Below are positions 5,815-9,284 of a stretch of 9,284 nucleotides of DNA, in pieces. How positions within the stretch are numbered: position 1 is the first letter of the stretch; the number at the start of each line of letters is the position of its first letter. A program made the translations under genes and the position numbers. The stretch comes from Patescibacteria group bacterium (GTDB lineage: Bacteria; Patescibacteriota; Microgenomatia; UBA1400; PJMF01), in the NCBI GenBank assembly GCA_018813375.1, contig JAHJBU010000031.1, forward strand, positions 1 to 9,284, in the 5' to 3' direction. The notes below the pieces were generated by a model. The model was not told where the DNA came from and did not search any database. It saw nothing but the letters and a program-made list of their open reading frames with translations.

Positions 5815-5942
5815 AGAAAATTAAATATGCACAGCATTTTACGTACCAACTACTTTTTTTCGTTATGCTTAAAAAGATAGGGTCCGTAATAAAAAAAGCA
5901 TTAATACCGCTGGACAGAACCACGAATAATAATGCTTTTTTT
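5815..5942 (+). ncRNA. Candidate small structured RNA (about 128 nt)
   Basis: A consensus-like promoter is followed 80-130 bases later by a long hairpin ending in a T-tract, which defines a short transcript. Inside it AGCAT-TTT-ACG (5833-5843) can pair with CGT-T-ATGCT (5861-5869) as a first hairpin, and the terminator-like hairpin forms the second. A 17-codon frame starting at 5827 lacks a ribosome binding site and any recognisable content. A second frame from the ATG at 5865 runs through the hairpin and looks no more like a protein. The region does not match the cores of SRP RNA, tmRNA, RNase P or 6S RNA as far as can be judged by eye. It is a prediction from promoter plus terminator only. 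Confidence 0.4.
5891..5942 (+). terminator. Long hairpin with A/T-run ends (possibly bidirectional)
   Basis: A perfect 13-bp stem joins 5891-5903 (seven A, then GCATTA) with 5930-5942 (TAATGC, then seven T). Within it lies a second stem, CG-c-TGG (5908-5913) with CCACG (5920-5924), closing the hexaloop ACAGAA. The T-run on both strands would let it work in either direction. The loop is larger than in most intrinsic terminators, so a role as an RNA structural element is also possible. Confidence 0.6.
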
Positions 5943-6005
5943 GTTAGAGAAGAGAGTCTTTGCAGACAATCTATGACTCGATGGACAATACATTATCAGT
6001 TTACG

Positions 6006-6035
6006 TTGTTTATGTAAATTAGATCTTTGTATAGT
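6006..6035 (+). promoter_or_regulatory. Possible promoter upstream of the GC-rich hairpin
   Basis: TTGTTT (6006-6011), an 18-base spacer and TATAGT (6030-6035) would start transcription near 6042, about 20 bases before the hairpin. Each box departs from consensus, so this is a weak call. Confidence 0.3.
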
Positions 6036-6060
6036 AAAATATAAAGAAGTAATGCAAATA

Positions 6061-6122
6061 GGCATTGGGTGGAGGTTCGGTCGTTGGGCAGGCTACCGAG
6101 CTTCCACTCAGCGCCTGTTTTT
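6061..6122 (+). ncRNA. GC-rich 21-bp hairpin followed by T-runs
   Basis: Bases 6061-6081 pair with 6095-6115 over 21 positions, with one A-C mismatch and four G-U pairs, around a 13-base loop (6082-6094). The hairpin is about 65% G+C in a region far more AT-rich, which in such genomes usually marks a structured RNA or a strong terminator. TG, five T, G and three T follow. The G-U pairs on the plus strand become A-C mismatches on the minus strand, so the plus strand is the folded RNA. It may be the body of a short RNA of about 80 nt, or a terminator insulating the sortase gene. It does not contain the GGAAGGAAGCAGCC core of SRP RNA. Confidence 0.5.
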
Positions 6123-6186
6123 GTTTAGAAATATACTGCGTTGTTGAGTAAAATATATAGCAGTTTCCATCGTAAGTCCCATAGTA

Positions 6187-6215
6187 TTGACTATTTAGCT
6201 ATATTTTGATATAAT
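6187..6215 (+). promoter_or_regulatory. Promoter of the sortase gene
   Basis: TTGACT (6187-6192), a 17-base spacer and TATAAT (6210-6215) with an extended TGA in front. The start point would be near 6222, leaving only about nine bases, without a Shine-Dalgarno sequence, before the ATG at 6231. Confidence 0.75.
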
Positions 6216-6230
6216 ACTAAATCTTTTGAT

Positions 6231-7052
6231 ATGAATTTAGTACTTGAACTAGTTCCAACTCTACTAAGAAACTCTTTTGCCAAAAGTAGGTTAGTTTTAA
6301 TTGGACAGGGTGGTGGTTTTGGACAGGGTGGTGGTTTTAGTACTCCTATTAAGCCGACTCTAACTATCGATTTTAATTTAAAGTCTGAAAATAAACCAAC
6401 AGAGACGATTTTACTCAAGTTAGTTAAAGGAATTCTTTTATTAACGTGTGTTTTTTCAATGATTGTTACCCTAGTGTTAATTATTCCTGATTATTACTAT
6501 CGATTTTTTCCGGCTGATGTGACTCCAATAGAAGCGTTGGCGGAAGGCGTGATTGAACCAGAAATTAATATTAAGCCAGAAATAAATCTAGAGAAGAGCT
6601 TTTTACCGCCAAAGAATGAAAATTTACCAGATGGAAACTGGCTGGTTATTCCTAGAATAGGAGTTAGGACCAAACTGCAAGCTACACAAGACCCAACAGA
6701 GGCGTTACAAAAGGGAGTCTGGATGGCTCCAGACTATGGTCAGCCTGGAGATGAGTATGATTTGCCAATTATTTTAGCAGCTCACCGTTTTGGTTGGGAT
6801 TGGTGGTGGCAGACTGACTACTGGAAGTATCATTCATTTTATAATCTTCCAGAGATAGAGCCTGGAGATTTAATTGAGGTCATTGCTGATAAGCGTAAGT
6901 GGGTTTATGAGGTTTATGCTGGGGCAGAAGGTCCGGAAATTACTGATTATGATGCTGATATTATTCTTTATACCTGTAAGTTTTTAAATTCTCCGCTTAG
7001 ACACTTTCGTTATGCTCGTTTAATTAATCTAGATCAGAATACTCAGGGATAG
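6231..7052 (+). CDS. Membrane-anchored sortase family transpeptidase
   Basis: Of 273 residues, 1-60 form a low-complexity cytoplasmic part with a tandem GQGGGF repeat. Residues 61-86 are a hydrophobic membrane segment, and 87-273 an external sortase domain. It begins with a Pro/Glu-rich linker, then NWLVIPRIGVRTKL (136-149). The catalytic His is H185 in ILAAHRFGW, the nucleophile is C249 in ILYTC, and the arginine is R257 or R260 in PLRHFRYARL. Sortases cleave a sorting motif in surface proteins and join them to the envelope or to each other. The segment after the His is unusually rich in tryptophan (W189, W191-193, W198). Length is ordinary apart from the N-terminal extension. It has its own strong promoter. 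No substrate with a sorting signal is in the window. The mRNA is nearly leaderless. Confidence 0.85.
   Translation: MNLVLELVPTLLRNSFAKSRLVLIGQGGGFGQGGGFSTPIKPTLTIDFNLKSENKPTETILLKLVKGILLLTCVFSMIVTLVLIIPDYYYRFFPADVTPIEALAEGVIEPEINIKPEINLEKSFLPPKNENLPDGNWLVIPRIGVRTKLQATQDPTEALQKGVWMAPDYGQPGDEYDLPIILAAHRFGWDWWWQTDYWKYHSFYNLPEIEPGDLIEVIADKRKWVYEVYAGAEGPEITDYDADIILYTCKFLNSPLRHFRYARLINLDQNTQG
6303..6338 (+). repeat. Exact 18-bp tandem duplication in the sortase gene
   Basis: Two identical 18-base units (6303-6320 and 6321-6338) encode GQGGGF twice, apart from a frame offset, in the cytoplasmic N-terminus. Perfect identity at all codon positions points to a recent slippage duplication. Confidence 0.9.
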
Positions 7053-7061
7053 TTGGTTTTT

Positions 7062-7112
7062 TGGAATAGTCAGGTGGAATAGTCAGGCGGAAGACTCGTG
7101 GAAGACTTCAGG
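7062..7112. repeat. Decaying array of 13-bp tandem repeats
   Basis: TGGAATAGTCAGG occurs twice exactly (7062-7074, 7075-7087), followed by shortened or altered units at 7088-7098 and 7099-7112 beginning CGGAAGACT and TGGAAGACT. The array ends at the -35 box of the rho promoter. Its first 11 bases equal the left arm and centre of operator-like dyad 2 (1942-1952). Confidence 0.75.
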
Positions 7113-7141
7113 TTGACTTTTTTGGAGATGATTGGGATAAT
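7113..7141 (+). promoter_or_regulatory. Promoter of the rho operon
   Basis: TTGACT (7113-7118), a 17-base spacer and GATAAT (7136-7141) would start transcription near 7148, giving a leader of about 98 bases before the rho ATG. The leader is AT-rich, has no Shine-Dalgarno sequence before the ATG, and holds only a trivial 3-codon frame (7192-7203). A long leader would suit the autoregulation known for rho in other bacteria, but no specific element is visible. Confidence 0.6.
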
Positions 7142-7245
7142 AAAGTTTCTGTTGAGGGAAAGTTAAATTCCATTCTAAATTTTGATAAATCATGAGTAAT
7201 TAATTTCATCTTTGGTTATAAGTAATAATTATCTTTAAATATTTT

Positions 7246-8613
7246 ATGTTAAATTCTAACATCGTTAAAAATAAGCCGGCTACTGCAAAGGTTTCTCCAA
7301 GAGCTACTGCAAAGGTTTCTCCAAGAGTTACTGCAAAGGTTTCTCCAAGAGTTACTGCAACTCCCCCAAAAGCTGCTGAGAAAATTGTTCCTACAAAAGA
7401 CGTTCCCGTAGTGCCTTTAAGCAGTAATGGTAGCGGTAATGGTAGTGGTAGTGGCAATAGTATTAATACAGCCAATGGCAATCGTAATGACAAAACTATT
7501 CATGGAGTTTTAGAAATTCGGGATGGTCATGGGGTACTGCGCTCTAGCTACTCTGGAGGAGAAAAGGATGCTTATATTTCTAATTCTCAGATTAAGCGCT
7601 TTAGATTGCGTGAGGGTGATGTAATTGATGGCCCAGCTAGAGAGCCCAAAGACAATGAGCGCTATTGGGGTTTGTTAAAGATTAATACTATTAATCAACA
7701 GTCTATTGATGATTTCCTCAGACAAGATAGAAAAGAGTTTCAACGTTTGACGCCAGTTTACCCAGACGAGAGGATTAATTTAGAGATTGGTGAAGAGCCT
7801 TTATCTTTGCGCATTATTGATTTAATAGCACCAATTGGCAAAGGTCAGCGAAGCTTGATTGTGTCTCCGCCTAAGGCAGGGAAGACCACTCTGCTTAAAG
7901 ACATTGCAATCGGGGCAGCCACAAATCATCCAGAGATTCATATCATGGCGGTATTAGTCGGCGAGCGACCAGAAGAAGTAACTGACATTAGGCGTCACAT
8001 TGCCGAGATTACCAGTGATAAGGGGGAGGTTGCGGCTAGTAACTTTGATGAAAATCCAGAATCGCAATGTGCGGTGGCTGAGTTGGCTTTAGAAAAAGCT
8101 AAGCGAATGGTGGAGAGAGGTGAGGATGTTTTGATTTTATTAGACTCAATTACTCGTTTGGCTAGAGCATATAATTTATCTATTCCTACCTCTGGGAGAA
8201 CTCTCTCTGGTGGCTTTGACCCAATGGCGTTGTTTCCGCCTAAGAAATTTTTTGGGGCAGCGCGTAATCTAGAAATTCCTGGGTCATTAACTATTGTTGG
8301 GACTTCACTAGTAGACACTGGTTCCCGAATGGATGATTTAATTTATGAAGAGTTTAAAGGTACGGGTAATCAAGAAATTCATCTTAATCGTCGTTTGGCT
8401 GAGCGCCGGATTTATCCAGCTATTGATGTTCAAAGATCTGGAACTAGGCGCGACGATCTTTTGTTTGACAATATTACTTATCAATCAATTGTGACTTTGC
8501 ATCGCATGCTTGATATGTTAAAAGATGAAGAGGAGCGCACATCAACTCTAATTTCTCGACTAAGAAGAACTAAGAGCAACAAGGAATTTTTAGTGAGTTT
8601 AAAACAAGGATAG
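7246..8613 (+). CDS. rho: Transcription termination factor Rho
   Basis: Rho is a hexameric RNA helicase that pulls nascent RNA and ends transcription. Of 455 residues, the cold-shock RNA-binding domain is at about 86-150 (GVLEIRDGHGVLRS, then DAYISNSQIKRFRLREGD). The motor follows with Walker A PPKAGKTT (208-215), the catalytic GERPEEVTD (239-247, E240), Walker B ILLDSITRLARAYN (297-310) and the Q-loop SGRTLSGG (316-323). The R-loop region FKGTGNQEIHL is at 370-380. Residues 1-85 replace the usual N-terminal helix bundle with three TAKVSPR repeats and a Ser/Gly/Asn-rich tract, probably disordered. In the RNP1 motif the two aromatics of E. coli (F62, F64) are H95 and V97. A short insertion (AEITSDK) precedes GEVAASNFDE. 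The protein is cytoplasmic. The LysM gene follows after two bases. Confidence 0.97.
   Translation: MLNSNIVKNKPATAKVSPRATAKVSPRVTAKVSPRVTATPPKAAEKIVPTKDVPVVPLSSNGSGNGSGSGNSINTANGNRNDKTIHGVLEIRDGHGVLRSSYSGGEKDAYISNSQIKRFRLREGDVIDGPAREPKDNERYWGLLKINTINQQSIDDFLRQDRKEFQRLTPVYPDERINLEIGEEPLSLRIIDLIAPIGKGQRSLIVSPPKAGKTTLLKDIAIGAATNHPEIHIMAVLVGERPEEVTDIRRHIAEITSDKGEVAASNFDENPESQCAVAELALEKAKRMVERGEDVLILLDSITRLARAYNLSIPTSGRTLSGGFDPMALFPPKKFFGAARNLEIPGSLTIVGTSLVDTGSRMDDLIYEEFKGTGNQEIHLNRRLAERRIYPAIDVQRSGTRRDDLLFDNITYQSIVTLHRMLDMLKDEEERTSTLISRLRRTKSNKEFLVSLKQG
7282..7353 (+). repeat. Three tandem 24-bp repeats in the 5' part of rho
   Basis: Three units of 24 bases (7282-7305, 7306-7329, 7330-7353), nearly identical in sequence, encode TAKVSPRA, TAKVSPRV and TAKVSPRV; a partial unit follows. 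The third-codon positions are also identical, so the expansion is recent. The basic residues give the N-terminus a positive charge that might bind RNA. Confidence 0.9.
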
Positions 8614-8615
8614 AG

Positions 8616-9284
8616 ATGCGGGTTTTTTTTAAAGACCTAGGCGATTTTTTTAAGTTTTTAGTTCGTTATGGTCGTATGCGTGGATATACCTGGTTTTCTG
8701 GTTTTGAGGTGGGTAAAAATTCAATTGTGGATCTTTTATATAAGCAACGAGGTAAATATGCACGACCTTTTTTGCATTTTGGTACTATTGGGCTAACTTT
8801 TATAGTGATTACCTTTGGCCCGTTAGTATTATCGCAGTCTGATGATGAAGGACGGGCGGAAATGACTGGCGGAGTTATGACTGCCTCAGCTTATATCACT
8901 GATTTTAACACTCTCCAGGCAGAGGAGGTGCGTCAATATCGCGGTGGTGAAATTATTATTCACGCTATAGCAGAAGGTGAAACTTTATCTAGTATTGCGC
9001 AGCGCTATGGTCTGGCACTGACCACAATTTTGTGGGAAAACAACTTGACTGAAAAAAGTAAGCTTAAGCCTGGGCAAGAATTAAAAATTTTACCTTTAGA
9101 TGGTATTAGGCATAAGGTGGCTAGAGGGGAAACAATTTATTCAGTAGGCAAGAAGTATGGTTTGCAGGGCAGTGAAACTCAGGTGATTGTAGATTATCCT
9201 TTTAACGAATTTTTAAACTCTGAAACTTTTGAATTGGCCACAGGGCAGTATTTAATGGTGCCAGATGGGGTTAAACCAGAGGCA
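8616..9284 (+). CDS. LysM-domain membrane protein, partial (N-terminal 223 aa)
   Basis: The frame is open from the ATG at 8616 to the right edge of the window, so the 3' end is missing. Residues 1-50 are basic and cytoplasmic. Residues about 51-73 are one hydrophobic membrane segment (FLHFGTIGLTFIVITFGPLV). The rest is external, with two LysM domains at about 115-159 (IHAIAEGETLSSIAQRYGL) and 165-215 (HKVARGETIYSVGKKYGL). LysM domains bind peptidoglycan glycan chains. In many bacteria, proteins with this layout end in an M23 (LytM-type) endopeptidase domain, which could lie beyond the edge; that part is unseen. The start has AAGGA at 8606-8610 and lies two bases after the rho stop, so the two genes are surely cotranscribed. 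The second LysM is looser than the first and may be degenerate. Confidence 0.85.
   Translation, partial: MRVFFKDLGDFFKFLVRYGRMRGYTWFSGFEVGKNSIVDLLYKQRGKYARPFLHFGTIGLTFIVITFGPLVLSQSDDEGRAEMTGGVMTASAYITDFNTLQAEEVRQYRGGEIIIHAIAEGETLSSIAQRYGLALTTILWENNLTEKSKLKPGQELKILPLDGIRHKVARGETIYSVGKKYGLQGSETQVIVDYPFNEFLNSETFELATGQYLMVPDGVKPEA

Noticed and set aside
5636..5923. 95-codon minus-strand open frame rich in Ile, Tyr and Asn
   Set aside because: Composition is what AT-rich noncoding DNA gives. It runs antisense through a strong promoter and a hairpin, and no ribosome binding site was seen.
5781..6017. 78-codon plus-strand open frame, or a 51-residue version from the ATG at 5865
   Set aside because: It begins on the -35 box itself and passes through the terminator-like hairpin, and its product is not protein-like. 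The shorter version has no ribosome binding site. It is not excluded outright but is weaker than the RNA reading.
5762..6061. ATGCAAATAG repeated at 5762-5771 and 6052-6061
   Set aside because: It is a single 10-base repeat in AT-rich DNA, at different positions relative to the two candidate promoters, so probably chance.
6061..6115. GC-rich hairpin as SRP RNA, tRNA or integron attC site
   Set aside because: The SRP core sequence and tRNA arms are absent. A GTTRRRY match (GTTGGGC, 6083-6089) lies in the loop, not at the hairpin base where an attC site has it.
6191..6418. 75-codon minus-strand frame with Pro-rich repeat
   Set aside because: It is the antisense reading of the sortase N-terminal repeat and promoter.
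7206..7493. 95-codon minus-strand frame with Leu/Pro and Gly repeats
   Set aside because: It is a shadow of the tandem repeats in the 5' part of rho.
7995..8318. 107-codon minus-strand frame inside rho
   Set aside because: It is a shadow of the conserved Rho motor domain.
1..9284. CRISPR arrays
   Set aside because: The tandem repeats present have no spacers of constant length; units are 12-24 bp and contiguous.

Overview
The window reads as AT-rich chromosomal DNA of a bacterium with a reduced envelope-and-conjugation gene set, most likely a member of the Candidate Phyla Radiation (Patescibacteria). This is inference from gene content: a large VirD4/HerA-like ATPase of the type common in that group, a membrane-anchored sortase with a divergent active-site loop, a Rho factor with a long low-complexity N-terminus, and a LysM envelope protein. 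TGA is used as a stop (at 2636-2638) and no real gene has an internal TGA, so the TGA-as-glycine code of Gracilibacteria/SR1 does not apply. No rRNA, tRNA or CRISPR was seen, and no lineage can be assigned firmly.

Region 1 (1-3446) looks like accessory DNA. It holds a two-gene operon of small unknown proteins, the second apparently broken by a one-base frameshift. A DUF4143-type AAA ATPase on the minus strand follows, divergent from an AbiEi/AbiEii toxin-antitoxin pair. The divergent promoter region carries two copies of one operator-like dyad, TGGAAT-N5-ATTCCA, exactly 32 bp apart. The segment is bounded by two identical 38-bp direct repeats (222-259 and 3409-3446). Both encode the C-terminal tail of the VirD4-like ATPase, and one is an orphan tail with no gene in front of it. 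This is the geometry expected of an element inserted into the 3' end of a gene, although no integrase is visible.

Region 2 (3354-5555, minus strand) is the VirD4/HerA-like ATPase gene, which overlaps the right-hand repeat. Region 3 (5556-6230) is a long stretch without a convincing protein gene. It contains a 12-bp tandem repeat array, a 19-bp palindrome, a consensus-like promoter followed by a long hairpin with a T-tract (a candidate RNA of about 128 nt), and a strikingly GC-rich 55-base hairpin followed by T-runs.

Region 4 (6187-9284, plus strand) looks like core genome: a sortase, then rho and a LysM membrane protein in an apparent operon. The LysM gene runs off the right edge. The sortase and LysM protein act at the cell surface; Rho acts in transcription termination.

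Two themes run across the window. First, four genes that open their own transcription unit have a -10 box so close to the ATG that the mRNA would be leaderless or nearly so, while genes inside operons have visible Shine-Dalgarno sequences. Second, short tandem repeats are frequent, both between genes (12 and 13 bp units) and inside genes (18 bp in the sortase, 24 bp in rho). All assignments come from reading motifs by eye; no database search was run.
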